In this document: piece by piece, positions 17,531-26,129 of the stretch
Numbering within the stretch: position 1 is the stretch's first letter
Layout: each line of letters starts with the position of its first letter
NCBI RefSeq assembly: GCF_002224125.1
Contig: NZ_NCSM01000008.1
Span: forward strand, 62,825 to 126,824
Reading direction: 5' to 3'
DNA: 64,000 nt
Origin: Streptomyces sp. NBS 14/10
GTDB lineage: Bacteria > Actinomycetota > Actinomycetes > Streptomycetales > Streptomycetaceae
The notes under the pieces: model-generated
The model's input: only the letters and a program-made list of their open reading frames with translations
Database searches by the model: none
What the model was told of the DNA's origin: nothing
Position numbers and translations under genes: made by a program

Positions 17531-18924
17531 GTACGCAACGAAGAGTGGGCGCGGCAGCGGCCGCGCTGCTGCTCGGCGGTGCGGGCGTGCTGATGGGCGC
17601 AGGCACCGCACGGGCGGCCGAGGTCTCGTACGCGACCGAGTGTCTGCCGCCGCCGATCTCCGGCCTGCCTCCGGTGGAGGGCACCACCACGGTGGATGTA
17701 CAGGCCCCGGCGACGGCGAAGGTCGGCGACGAGGTCGAAGTGGTCTGGAAGACCGTGCAGGCCGCCTCGAAGAACCCGCCGATCCTCGACCTCGAGGAGA
17801 ACACCGTCCTGCCGACCGGCACCATCACGGTGGGTGGAGCGCAGACGGGCGAACTGGCCATGGAGGGGCCGCGGGAGAACCCCGCGATCCCCAAGGACAG
17901 CCCGATGAAGCTGTCCGATATGAAGGGCAAGCTCAAGCTGACACAGGCGGGGGAGGTGACGCTGACCCCGGGTGCGTACAACATCAACGTCAGCAAGCCG
18001 CTGTCCACGGACACCAAGTGTTCGGCGAAGGAGGCGGTCAAGGCCGCGGCCACCATCAAGGTGACGGGCAGCGGCGGCACCACGACGGGCGGCTCGACGA
18101 CCGGCGGCAACACCACGGGGGGCAACACCACCGGCGGTAACACCACTGGTGGGAACACGACGGGCGGGAACACCACCGGGGGCAACCCCACGGGCGGTAA
18201 CACGACCGGCGGGAACACCACGGGGGGCAACACCACCGGCGGCGGTGGCGGTGGCGACTCGTACACCGGCAAGGAGGTCCAGGTCGCCTACGCCTGCAAG
18301 ACCCCCATCGGCGACAAGAATGCCACCTCCCCCGTCCAGATCAACGCCGTCAAGAAGAGCGGTAGCTTCGACCTGACCGTCAAGTTCGGCAAGTCCGTCA
18401 TGGACAGCCCGGCCGACATCCCCGCGGACTCGGTCAAGCCGTCGATGGCCGTCAAGGTCGGCGGCGCGGACAAGGGCACGGTCGCGGTGGCGGGCCCGAC
18501 CAACAAGGGGCCGATCAAGTCCGGCGACCCGATCGAGATCCCCGATCTCACCGGCACCTACAAGCCCGGCGCGAGCGGCAAGTCGGCGCTCACCCCCGGG
18601 GTGCTCACGGTCAAGGCACTCGGTACGACGACCACCTGCACCCCCGCCAAGGACACCCAGGTCTCGCTGGAACTGGACACCACGGCCCAGCCGGGCGGCA
18701 CCTCCGGTGGCGACAGCGGTTCCAGCGGCACCAGCGGAAGTGGCACCAGCGGCAGCGGCACCACGTCCGGCGGTGGCGCCTCCACCAGCGGCGGGCTGGC
18801 CGAGACCGGCGCCAGTGACCACGGCGGCCTCAAGGCCCTCGGGCTGGTGGCCGGTACGGCCATCCTGCTCGGCGCCGCCGTCTTCACCCTGACCCCCTGG
18901 CGCAAACTGCGCGGCACACGCTGA
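17527..18924 (+). CDS. Two-domain surface protein with TTGGN repeats and LAXTG-type sorting signal
   Basis: 465 residues: signal peptide (to GTARAA), a first beta domain (EVSYATECLPPP to STDTKCS), a spacer of TTGGN pentapeptide repeats, and a second domain (VQVAYACKTPIGDK to TVKALGTTTTCTP) closely resembling the single domain of the protein at 14423–15202. It ends with a Gly/Ser linker, LAETG, a hydrophobic helix and a basic tail. LAXTG is the class E sortase signal known from Streptomyces chaplins. GTG at 17527 overlaps the previous stop (GTGA) and has AAAGGA upstream. With the upstream two genes it probably makes a cell-surface assembly. Confidence 0.85.
   Translation: MSTQRRVGAAAAALLLGGAGVLMGAGTARAAEVSYATECLPPPISGLPPVEGTTTVDVQAPATAKVGDEVEVVWKTVQAASKNPPILDLEENTVLPTGTITVGGAQTGELAMEGPRENPAIPKDSPMKLSDMKGKLKLTQAGEVTLTPGAYNINVSKPLSTDTKCSAKEAVKAAATIKVTGSGGTTTGGSTTGGNTTGGNTTGGNTTGGNTTGGNTTGGNPTGGNTTGGNTTGGNTTGGGGGGDSYTGKEVQVAYACKTPIGDKNATSPVQINAVKKSGSFDLTVKFGKSVMDSPADIPADSVKPSMAVKVGGADKGTVAVAGPTNKGPIKSGDPIEIPDLTGTYKPGASGKSALTPGVLTVKALGTTTTCTPAKDTQVSLELDTTAQPGGTSGGDSGSSGTSGSGTSGSGTTSGGGASTSGGLAETGASDHGGLKALGLVAGTAILLGAAVFTLTPWRKLRGTR
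18077..18242 (+). repeat. 15-bp coding repeats encoding TTGGN pentapeptides
   Basis: About eleven successive units of the type ACGACCGGCGGCAAC, varying at third positions, encode (T-T-G-G-N/S) repeats between two folded domains. One unit reads N-P instead of N-T. The array is a flexible extracellular spacer and a likely site of copy-number variation. Confidence 0.9.
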
Positions 18925-18954
18925 CGCACGGCGCGTAAGCGAGGCGAGTACGCG

Positions 18955-18988
18955 AGGGGCCCGGCGCGATCACCCGCGCCGGGCCCCT
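18955..18988. terminator. Bidirectional terminator hairpin
   Basis: AGGGGCCCGGCGCG (18955–18968) and CGCGCCGGGCCCCT (18975–18988) form a perfect 14-bp stem with a 6-base loop between the convergent surface-protein and POT transporter genes. Confidence 0.88.
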
Positions 18989-19007
18989 CACTCGCATATA
19001 CGCGGCC

Positions 19008-20537
19008 TCAGTGGACGTCGGCCATGAGCCGTACGACCTTCTTGCGGTACACGAAGATCGCGACACCGGCCACCACGGCCACCGCCGCCTCCAGCGCGAT
19101 GATCCCCACACCGCTCAGATCGACCCCCGCGATGGACAGCAGACCCGTGGTGCAGTCACCCGCGGTGACGGCCAGGAACCACACGCCCATCATCTGGCTG
19201 GCGTACTTCGCGGGCGCCATCTTGGTGGTCACCGAGAGCCCCACCGGCGACAGGCACAGCTCGCCCATGGTCTGGATCAGATAGATCGACACCAGCCACA
19301 TCGGGCTGACCGTCGTACCGTCCGAGGCCATCCCCATCGGGACCACGAAGACGAAGAACGACGCGCCGATCAGCATCAGGGCCAGGGAGAACTTCGCCAT
19401 CGTGCCCGGCTCCCGGCTGCGCCGGGCCAGGGCCAGCCAGGCCCAGGCGAAGACCGGCGCCAGCGCCATCACCATCAGCGGGTTCACCGACTGGAACCAG
19501 GAGGACGGGAAGTGCAGGCCGAAGATGGTGTCGGCGGTCTTGGTCTCGCCGAAGGCGGACATCGTCGAGCCGCCCTGGTCGTAGATCATCCAGAACACGG
19601 CCGCGGCCACGAAGAACCAGATGTAGCCGCTGACCTTGGTCTGCTCGACCGGGGTGAGCTCCTTGTCGCGCTTGATGCGGACCAGCACACCGGTCGGGAT
19701 GATCAGGCCGAGGATGGTGATCGGCACCAGCGCCCAGTTGAGCGTCCAGTGGCCGGTGGCCACCACCACGGAGTAGAAGACCGCGGCGACGACCAGCCAG
19801 ATCAGGCCCTTGCGCAGCCAGGCGGTGCGCTCCGCGACCGCCAGCGGGGTCGGCACCACGCTGCTGCGCGGGCTCAGGTGGCGGGTGCCGATCAGGAACT
19901 GGACCAGGCCGAGCGCCATGCCGAGCGCGGCGAGCGCGAAGCCCAGGTGCCAGCTGTAGTTCTGGCCGATGGTGCCGATGACCAGGGGCGCGGCGAAGGC
20001 ACCGAGGTTGATGCCCATGTAGAAGATCGTGAAGCCGCCGTCCCGGCGCGGGTCGGAGGGGCCGTCGTAGAGGTGGCCGACCATCGTGGAGATGTTGGCC
20101 TTCAGCAGGCCCGAGCCGAGGGCGACCAGCGCCAGACCGGCGAAGAACGTCGCCTGGCCGGGCACGGCGAGCGCCAGGTGGCCGGCCATGATGATGCCGG
20201 CCGCGATGGCGACCGTCTTGCGCGGGCCCCAGACACGGTCGCCGAACCAGCCGCCCGGCATGGCGAGCAGATAGACCATGGCCAGGTACACCGAGTAGAT
20301 GGCCACCGCGTTGCCCTCGGACAGCCCGAGGCCGCCGCCCTGACTGCCGTGCTTGGCGTCCGGGCCCCCGGCGATCAGATACAGCACGAGCAGGGCGCGC
20401 ATGCCGTAGAAGCTGAAGCGCTCCCACATCTCGGTCATGAAGAGGGTGGCCAGGCCGCGGGGGTGGCCGAAGAAGGTCTTGCCGCCGTCGGCAGGGGTTC
20501 CCTGCCCGGCCGCGTCCTTCGTCAGGCTGGACGCCAT
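19008..20537 (-). CDS. Proton-dependent oligopeptide transporter (POT/PTR family)
   Basis: 509 residues, about 12–14 membrane helices. The POT signature MTEMWERFSFYGMRALL contains the ExxERF motif of the proton-coupling helix; the second signature is LVALGSGLLKANISTMVGHLYDG. It imports di- and tripeptides with protons across the cytoplasmic membrane. The ATG at 20537 gives MASSLTKDAAGQ; upstream in-frame sequence is low-complexity leader without family similarity. It is separated by 312 bp from the divergent response regulator gene. Confidence 0.93.
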   Translation of the reverse strand: MASSLTKDAAGQGTPADGGKTFFGHPRGLATLFMTEMWERFSFYGMRALLVLYLIAGGPDAKHGSQGGGLGLSEGNAVAIYSVYLAMVYLLAMPGGWFGDRVWGPRKTVAIAAGIIMAGHLALAVPGQATFFAGLALVALGSGLLKANISTMVGHLYDGPSDPRRDGGFTIFYMGINLGAFAAPLVIGTIGQNYSWHLGFALAALGMALGLVQFLIGTRHLSPRSSVVPTPLAVAERTAWLRKGLIWLVVAAVFYSVVVATGHWTLNWALVPITILGLIIPTGVLVRIKRDKELTPVEQTKVSGYIWFFVAAAVFWMIYDQGGSTMSAFGETKTADTIFGLHFPSSWFQSVNPLMVMALAPVFAWAWLALARRSREPGTMAKFSLALMLIGASFFVFVVPMGMASDGTTVSPMWLVSIYLIQTMGELCLSPVGLSVTTKMAPAKYASQMMGVWFLAVTAGDCTTGLLSIAGVDLSGVGIIALEAAVAVVAGVAIFVYRKKVVRLMADVH

Positions 20538-20849
20538 GGTGGTTCCTTGTATGTGCTCGTGCCCGGGCATGACCGCCCGAAGGCACGCCCGGTGGGGGGT
20601 GGCGGCCGCGTGCCGGGTCGGCAGAGCTGGTGGCTGCTGCCGCGGGGTACACGACGAGGACCTTCGGCGCTGCTTTGCGGCCAAAGGTCCCGGAAAGTTG
20701 CTACGGACTCGTTGTCACCATACGACATGCCATGGTGGCCAATGACCGTATTGAGAGATAGCTCACGCATGGCGTGTGCAACCTTTTGCGCTCCGTCCGT
20801 AGTCCTGTGCGCGCCCCGTGCGCGAACCTGGTCGGACTACCATCACCCC
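20538..20849. other. 312-bp intergenic region between divergent genes
   Basis: Holds the promoters of the POT transporter (minus) and the response regulator (plus). The part from about 20690 to 20775 is locally AT-richer and contains clustered CATACGAC, CATGCCATGG and CCAATGACCG. I see no gene, convincing operator or RNA element here. Confidence 0.5.
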
Positions 20850-21530
20850 ATGACCCGAGTACTGCTCGCCGAGGATGACGCATCCATCTCGGAGCCGCTC
20901 GCCCGCGCCCTGCGCCGCGAGGGGTACGAGGTGGAGGTGCGGGAAGACGGACCGACCGCGCTCGACGCCGGTCTGCAGGGAGGCGTCGATCTGCTCGTCC
21001 TCGACCTGGGCCTGCCGGGCATGGACGGCCTGGAGGTCTGCCGCCGGCTGCGTACGGAGGGCCATGGCTTCCCCGTGCTCGTGCTCACCGCGCGCGCGGA
21101 CGAGGTGGACACGGTGGTCGGCCTGGACGCCGGCGCCGACGACTACGTCACCAAGCCGTTCCGCCTCGCCGAGCTGCTGGCCCGGGTGCGGGCCCTGCTG
21201 CGGCGCGGCGCCGTCGAGACCCAGGCGCAGCAGCCGGCCACCCACGGGGTGCGTATCGACGTCGAGTCGCACCGCGCCTGGATGGGTGACGAGGAGCTTC
21301 AGCTGACCGCCAAGGAGTTCGATCTGCTGCGGGTCCTGGTCCGGGACGCGGGGCGGGTGGTCACCCGTGACCAGCTGATGCGCGAGGTGTGGGACACCAC
21401 GTGGTGGTCGTCGACCAAGACGCTCGACATGCACATCTCCTGGCTCCGCAAGAAGCTCGGCGATGACGCGGCCAACCCCCGGTACATCGCCACCGTGCGC
21501 GGGGTCGGGTTCCGGTTCGAGAAAAGCTGA
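20850..21530 (+). CDS. Two-component response regulator, OmpR/PhoB type
   Basis: 226 residues. Receiver domain with acidic pocket ED at residues 8–10, phospho-acceptor D52 (LVLDLGLPGMDG) and K102 (YVTKPFR), then a winged-helix DNA-binding domain (ELQLTAKEFDLLRVLVRDAGRVVTRDQLMREVWD to YIATVRGVGFRFE). ATG at 20850. It is followed 62 bp later by its cognate histidine kinase. The physiological signal cannot be read from sequence. Confidence 0.96.
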   Translation: MTRVLLAEDDASISEPLARALRREGYEVEVREDGPTALDAGLQGGVDLLVLDLGLPGMDGLEVCRRLRTEGHGFPVLVLTARADEVDTVVGLDAGADDYVTKPFRLAELLARVRALLRRGAVETQAQQPATHGVRIDVESHRAWMGDEELQLTAKEFDLLRVLVRDAGRVVTRDQLMREVWDTTWWSSTKTLDMHISWLRKKLGDDAANPRYIATVRGVGFRFEKS

Positions 21531-21557
21531 GAAGAGCTGAGAGAAGTTGCGAGACAC

Positions 21558-21583
21558 CTCAGCGTGACATCTCAGCGTGACAC
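21558..21583. repeat. 13-bp direct repeat upstream of the kinase gene
   Basis: CTCAGCGTGACA(T/C) occurs twice in tandem (21558–21570, 21571–21583), 10–35 bp before the kinase start. It may be a small duplication; a regulatory role is not shown. Confidence 0.6.
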
Positions 21584-21592
21584 GGTAGGACC

Positions 21593-22900
21593 ATGCGCCG
21601 TCGCTTGATCAATTCCACGCTCGCCGTGGTGCTCGTCGTCATCGCCGTCTTCGGCCTCTCACTGGTCATCGTGGAGACCCGGACCATCGAGGACAGTGCC
21701 CAGGAGAGCGTCGACTCGGACGCGGTGCGCCTGGTCAGCATCGTCGACAGCAGGCTGCTGGGCGGCGAGGGGGTGACCCCCGCGGTGCTGCGCGAGCAGA
21801 TCGAGCCCGGTCGCTACGCCGTGATCAAGATCCCGAACCGCGATGTTCTGGAGATCGGCAAGCGTCCGACCGGCAGCGTGATCTCCTCGCAGGAGCGGGG
21901 CGAGCAGGGCGAGACGGTACGGGTCGAGGCGTCGCGCTCGACGGTCAGCCGGGAGATCGGCCGCACCATGCTGATCATCCTGGCGGTGGCGCTGCTCGCC
22001 GTGCTCGCGGCCGTCTTCCTCGCCGTACGGCAGGCACACCGGCTCTCCGCCCCGCTCACCGACCTCGCCGAGACCGCCGAGCGGCTGGGCTCGGGGGATC
22101 CGCGCCCCCGCCACCGGCGCTACGGGGTGCCGGAGCTGGACCGGGTCGCCGATGTGCTCGACTCGAGCGCGGAGCGGATCGCCCGGATGCTCACCGCGGA
22201 GCGCCGGCTGGCGGCCGACGCCTCCCATCAGCTCCGTACGCCGCTGACCGCGCTGTCCATGCGGCTGGAGGAGATCACGCTCACCGACGACCCGGAGACG
22301 GTCAAGGAAGAGGCCACGATCGCGCTGGCCCAGGTGGAGCGGCTGACCGACGTGGTCCAGCGGCTGCTGACCAACTCGCGGGACCCGCGGACCGGCTCCG
22401 CCGTGGCCTTCGACCTGGACGAGGTGGTCAAGCAGCAGATCGAGGAGTGGCGCCCGGCCTCGCGCAGCGAGGGCCGCGCCATCGTGCGGTCGGGGAAGAA
22501 GGGGCTGCGGGCGGTCGGCACCCCGGGGGCCGTCGCCCAGGTGCTCGCCACGCTGATCGAGAACTCGCTGATGCACGGTGACGGCACGGTCGCGCTGCGC
22601 ACCCGCGTCACCGGCAACCAGGCGGTGGTCGAGGTGTCCGACGAGGGGCCCGGGGTGCCGCCCGACCTCGGCGCGCGGGTCTTCGAGCGCACGGTCAGCG
22701 GGCGCAACTCCACCGGTCTCGGGCTCGCCGTCGCCCGCGATCTCGCGGAGGCGGACGGCGGCCGTCTGGAGCTGCTGCAGCAGCATCCGCCGGTCTTCGC
22801 GCTCTTCCTGAGCCGGGAGGGCGACCCGGGCCGCGACGCCGGTCGGGGCCGCGAGACCGACCCGGGAGCCGGGTCCGACACCGGCTCCGACACCGCCTGA
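21593..22900 (+). CDS. Sensor histidine kinase
   Basis: 435 residues. Two membrane helices (about residues 6–24 and 123–145) flank an extracytoplasmic sensor of roughly 100 residues with no recognised ligand motif. HAMP linker (VRQAHRLSAPLTDLAETAERLGSGD) leads to the phospho-acceptor H212 in ASHQLRTPLTALSMRLEE. The HATPase domain has the N box (LATLIENSLMHGDG), G1 (VSDEGPGVP) and the G2 segment (STGLGLAVARDLAEADGG). A short acidic tail follows. Partner of the preceding response regulator. Confidence 0.96.
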   Translation: MRRRLINSTLAVVLVVIAVFGLSLVIVETRTIEDSAQESVDSDAVRLVSIVDSRLLGGEGVTPAVLREQIEPGRYAVIKIPNRDVLEIGKRPTGSVISSQERGEQGETVRVEASRSTVSREIGRTMLIILAVALLAVLAAVFLAVRQAHRLSAPLTDLAETAERLGSGDPRPRHRRYGVPELDRVADVLDSSAERIARMLTAERRLAADASHQLRTPLTALSMRLEEITLTDDPETVKEEATIALAQVERLTDVVQRLLTNSRDPRTGSAVAFDLDEVVKQQIEEWRPASRSEGRAIVRSGKKGLRAVGTPGAVAQVLATLIENSLMHGDGTVALRTRVTGNQAVVEVSDEGPGVPPDLGARVFERTVSGRNSTGLGLAVARDLAEADGGRLELLQQHPPVFALFLSREGDPGRDAGRGRETDPGAGSDTGSDTA

Positions 22901-22917
22901 CGCCTTCCGGGCCGGGG

Positions 22918-23430
22918 CTACTTCCGGGCCGTCGGCTGGTCGCTCGCCTCGGACAGGAAGGACTCGGCGGTCTCCACCGCCTCGCGGGCGGGCAGCGCAC
23001 GGAACACCCAGGTGCGGTAGGACCAGAAGCGGAAGAGCGTGGCGATGCCGATGCCGACGAACTTGAACACGTTGTTCTGCAGCTGGCTGTCCCAGCCGAA
23101 GCCGTACGTCGCCGTGTAGAGCACGCCGTTCTCGATGATCAGGCCGACCGCGCTGAACAGCAGAAAGAGGGTGAGCTCCTTCGTACGCCCCTGCTTGTCG
23201 CGGTCCCGGTAGGTGAAATACCGGAACCCCACGTAGTTGAAGGCGATGGCGACGATGGTCGCCGCGATACTGGCCCGCACCGTGGGCAGCTCGGTGAAAT
23301 GGCTGATCAGGTTGAAAACGCCCAGGTTGACCAGGACACCGGCACCGCCGACGGCACCGAACTTGAGGATCTCATGGGTGAGTTGATCCACTCGTGCGCG
23401 CAGCCTGCCGATCGTGCGCTGTTCACTCAT
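22918..23430 (-). CDS. GtrA family membrane protein
   Basis: 170 residues with four predicted membrane helices and the GtrA pattern ILKFGAVGGAGVLVNLGVFNLIS to YVGFRYFTYRD. Family members help move or flip lipid-linked sugars used in cell-envelope glycosylation. It is convergent with the histidine kinase, with only 17 bp between stop codons. It may belong functionally with the envelope glycan genes elsewhere in the window, but no partner glycosyltransferase is adjacent. Confidence 0.9.
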   Translation of the reverse strand: MSEQRTIGRLRARVDQLTHEILKFGAVGGAGVLVNLGVFNLISHFTELPTVRASIAATIVAIAFNYVGFRYFTYRDRDKQGRTKELTLFLLFSAVGLIIENGVLYTATYGFGWDSQLQNNVFKFVGIGIATLFRFWSYRTWVFRALPAREAVETAESFLSEASDQPTARK

Positions 23431-23538
23431 GGCAACTACTCAGCCCCGTCCGATCGGCATCAACAACACCGACCCATGCTAACCAGCGGCCGGAGCGCCC
23501 GCCCGTCGGTGTTGCAGAACCGGCCTTTTATCACCGAA

Positions 23539-23607
23539 CTGTCACAGGCCGCGCACTGTCACAGGCGCTGTCACGGGCGGTGCGCTGTCACAGGGCGCTG
23601 TCACAGG
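23539..23607. repeat. Five copies of CTGTCACAGG in 70 bp
   Basis: CTGTCAC(A/G)GG starts at 23539, 23556, 23568, 23585 and 23598, separated by short GC-rich spacers. The last copy covers the stop codon of the gene at 23601–23987. The array lies between that stop and the divergent GtrA gene start, and may arise from slippage duplication of the gene end. Confidence 0.8.
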
Positions 23608-23987
23608 CCGCCACGGGTGCGCAGCCGCAGCTCCAGCACCGCGGCCACCGCCTCCAGCCACCGCGCCACGATCTCGTCCTCCGCGACGCCCTTCACCATG
23701 GGCGCGGCCGTCCCCAGCCAGTCGCGCGCCAGCGCGCCCGCCTCGGGCCCGGGCAGCGGTTCCGGCAGCTCCGAGGCCATCCGGGTGCCCCCGCGCCGTA
23801 CCACCTCCGCGAGGTACGCCACCGACCGCGGCTGCACCTCCAGCCGCTCGGCCCTGAGCGCCGCGGCGATCGCCCCGTCCCCGAAGAGCGCGGCGCGGTG
23901 TGCGCCGCCGAACATCATCCCGTAGCGGATCATCAGGGGGACGTCGAGGGCGATCAGCTCCTCGTCGGTCATGTTCTGGTGTGTCAT
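23601..23987 (-). CDS. Small hypothetical protein, last gene of the papain-like/WXG cluster
   Basis: 128 residues, no signal peptide, mostly helical by composition (LRAERLEVQPRSVAYLAEVVRRGG and EDEIVARWLEAVAAVLELRLR). I do not recognise the family. It starts 25 bp after the stop of the papain-like WXG protein in the same direction, so it is probably co-transcribed. By position it could be a cytoplasmic immunity protein or a secretion chaperone for that protein; nothing in the sequence proves this. Start ATG at 23987; a second Met six codons on (MTDEELIALD) is an alternative. Confidence 0.65.
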   Translation of the reverse strand: MTHQNMTDEELIALDVPLMIRYGMMFGGAHRAALFGDGAIAAALRAERLEVQPRSVAYLAEVVRRGGTRMASELPEPLPGPEAGALARDWLGTAAPMVKGVAEDEIVARWLEAVAAVLELRLRTRGGL

Positions 23988-24012
23988 GAGGTCTCGCTCA
24001 GGGTGGTGCTGG

Positions 24013-25611
24013 TCACTTCGGCAGGTTGTATTGGTAGGCCCCCGGCAGGCGCTTGTCCGAGGCCTTGTCCATGTGGTTGTTGATGAAGTCGTCCTCGCTG
24101 ACCCAGGTGGTGAACCCCCAGGGGTTGTAGACCTCCAGTTTGTCGCCCTCGTGGCCCACGATCATCATCGCGTGCCCCACCCGGACCCGCTCTCCGTCGA
24201 CGGTGTCGAACCCCTCAACGCCGATCGGGACGGGTTTGCCCTCGTCCACCGCCTCCTCGATCAGCGGCAGGGCCTCGCGCCGGGAGTCCGGGGTGCGTAC
24301 TTCGCGCTGCTCGTAGGCGGAGCCGGTGTGCGGTGTGATCTCGTCGTTGATGACCTCGTCCTTGCCGGTCAGGTCCATGCCTCCATCGGGGAGGGGAAGG
24401 CCGTTGCCCTCCTTGTGGACCCGGATCTGCTCGTCGAGCAGCCGCTTCTTGAACGCGGCAGGGCTGTCGTACGCCGGGTCGCCGGGGTGCCCGCCGGTCG
24501 TCAGCCGCAGTGTGTAGACGGGGTCGACCAGGGCGCGGGCGGCGACGGTGGACGAGGACACGCAGGTCCCGTTGTCACCCTGCGTCCACTGCGCCCCCTT
24601 GGCGCCGGGGACGTCGAACTCGGATGCCAACTCGAGGCCGACCCTGGTGTCCCCGCTGGTGTGGAACGGCGCGAGGTGCTCGCGCAGCCAGGTCGCGTCC
24701 CGGCCGTGGATGTCCTCGCCGAAGGACCGCAGCGTCTTGATGTCGTACCCGGCGGCCAGGGCCTTCATCAGATACGCGCTCTCCTGCGGGGACTTGGCGC
24801 GGGAGATCAGCCGGTCGAACTCGGCCTGGTCCTGCGCGCTCATCTGGTCCCTGAACTGCGCGGAGCGCTTGAGTTCGTTGGAGCTGAGGATCTCGTTGAG
24901 GTTCGCGGGGCCGCCCGGATCGGCGGCGTCGGCGATGACCAGCCGGTCCGCGTCGGTGAGGCCGTCCGCGGTGACCCTCCGGGTCCGGGCTTGTGCGGCC
25001 AGCTTGTTGAGCTTGTCCGCCGCCTTCTTCCCGCCCTCCTTGGCCCGGTCGTCCGCCTCGATCAGGAACGTGATGCCGTCGAGGGTGGCCTTCTTGGCTT
25101 CCCGGAGCTGTTCGCGATCGCTGAACATGCCACACAGCGACTTCCCGTAGTCCAGCGCGACGCGCGCGTATTCGTCCGTCGCCTGCGCCGCCCCGATGTC
25201 GATGGCGAGCTGCTTCAGCACCGGTACGGCCTCCCGGAGCTTTTCGGCCGTCTCGTCGGTGGTCCGCGAGGCGGCGCCCACGACCTCGCTCGCCTTCTCC
25301 CCGGCCGTGCCCACCCACACCGCGGGCAGTCCGGCCTTCGCCACCTTGCCCAGGTCGCCCTGCGCGGACTCCAGGAGCTCCGCGGCCTGTGTGTAGCTCG
25401 CCGCGACGCCGTCGATGTGGTCCGAGTCACCGGCGGGCTTCGAAGTGTCCCGTGCCTTGCCGATCGCGTCGGACAGCTCCGAGCAGAACCCGATCGCCGC
25501 GAAGCCCTCGTCCTCGACCTTCAGGGACTGTACGTGCTTGTGCAGCGCGTCCAGCTTCTGCCGCTTGGTCTGATCCTGTGGCTTCTGCTGCGTCTTGTCG
25601 TGCCCGGCCAT
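24013..25611 (-). CDS. WXG-motif protein with C-terminal papain-like cysteine peptidase domain (copy 2)
   Basis: 532 residues. The N-terminal helical region has a central W99-V-G101 (GLPAVWVGTAG) between two predicted helical stretches, as in WXG100/LXG type VII substrates. A helical middle follows (to about 320). The C-terminal domain carries WTQGDNGTC (C350) at a helix start, VGHAMMIVGHEGDKLEVYNPWG (H480, N496) and WVSEDDF, the Cys-His-Asn arrangement and NPWG signature of papain-fold peptidases. No signal peptide, so type VII export is the natural hypothesis. It starts 14 bp after the small YxxxD protein stop, with GAGGGG as Shine-Dalgarno. Paralogue of the protein at 26675–28237. Peptidase or transglutaminase-like activity is untested. 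Confidence 0.8.
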   Translation of the reverse strand: MAGHDKTQQKPQDQTKRQKLDALHKHVQSLKVEDEGFAAIGFCSELSDAIGKARDTSKPAGDSDHIDGVAASYTQAAELLESAQGDLGKVAKAGLPAVWVGTAGEKASEVVGAASRTTDETAEKLREAVPVLKQLAIDIGAAQATDEYARVALDYGKSLCGMFSDREQLREAKKATLDGITFLIEADDRAKEGGKKAADKLNKLAAQARTRRVTADGLTDADRLVIADAADPGGPANLNEILSSNELKRSAQFRDQMSAQDQAEFDRLISRAKSPQESAYLMKALAAGYDIKTLRSFGEDIHGRDATWLREHLAPFHTSGDTRVGLELASEFDVPGAKGAQWTQGDNGTCVSSSTVAARALVDPVYTLRLTTGGHPGDPAYDSPAAFKKRLLDEQIRVHKEGNGLPLPDGGMDLTGKDEVINDEITPHTGSAYEQREVRTPDSRREALPLIEEAVDEGKPVPIGVEGFDTVDGERVRVGHAMMIVGHEGDKLEVYNPWGFTTWVSEDDFINNHMDKASDKRLPGAYQYNLPK

Positions 25612-25625
25612 GTGCGCCTTGCCCC

Positions 25626-25994
25626 TCAGGAGTTCTGCGAGTAGCGGTGGATAGCGCTGAAGTCGCTCTCTCTGGCGTGGTCGGTTCCGCGATAGGCCTT
25701 CGAACTGACGCCGATCTTCTTCTGCAGCTCGCGCACCGCGCCCTCAAGGGTCTTGCACTCGGCGATCCAGGCGTCGGAGAAATCGTTGAAGGCGGGCGCG
25801 GCCCCGTACTCGCCGAAGTGCATCAGGGAGGAGGGCAGTTCGAGGAGTCCGCCGAATCCGGCGAACCCACCGCCCTCGTCGCCCTTCTCCAGCAGCCCCT
25901 TGGCCGCCTTGATGTCGTCGGCGGCGAGCCCCAGACGCTCCCCTTGGCTGAGCGCGCCGCCGTGCTGGATGCCGAGGTCCTTGTCCTGCCCCAT
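25626..25994 (-). CDS. Small helical protein with YxxxD secretion-type motif
   Basis: 122 residues, no signal peptide. A helical stretch after W76 (DAWIAECKTLEGAVRELQKKIGV) leads to Y101-R-G-T-D105, matching the YxxxD/E type VII export signal placed at the end of a helix-turn-helix substrate. The W-I-A turn lacks the canonical glycine. It sits 14 bp upstream of the papain-like gene, the usual place for a small export partner (LXG-partner or Esx-like). Function inferred from motif and position only. Confidence 0.7.
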   Translation of the reverse strand: MGQDKDLGIQHGGALSQGERLGLAADDIKAAKGLLEKGDEGGGFAGFGGLLELPSSLMHFGEYGAAPAFNDFSDAWIAECKTLEGAVRELQKKIGVSSKAYRGTDHARESDFSAIHRYSQNS

Positions 25995-26129
25995 GAATGC
26001 CTCCCCCGAGGAAGTGGACGCGGTGGGCCCGCGTCCGCGTCAAATACGGCCGAATCCTAACCATCGTGACTGAGACCGGGACGGGCGGGCCGGACTGGCG
26101 GGCCATGGGCGTCGTCCCGAAAGGCCGGA

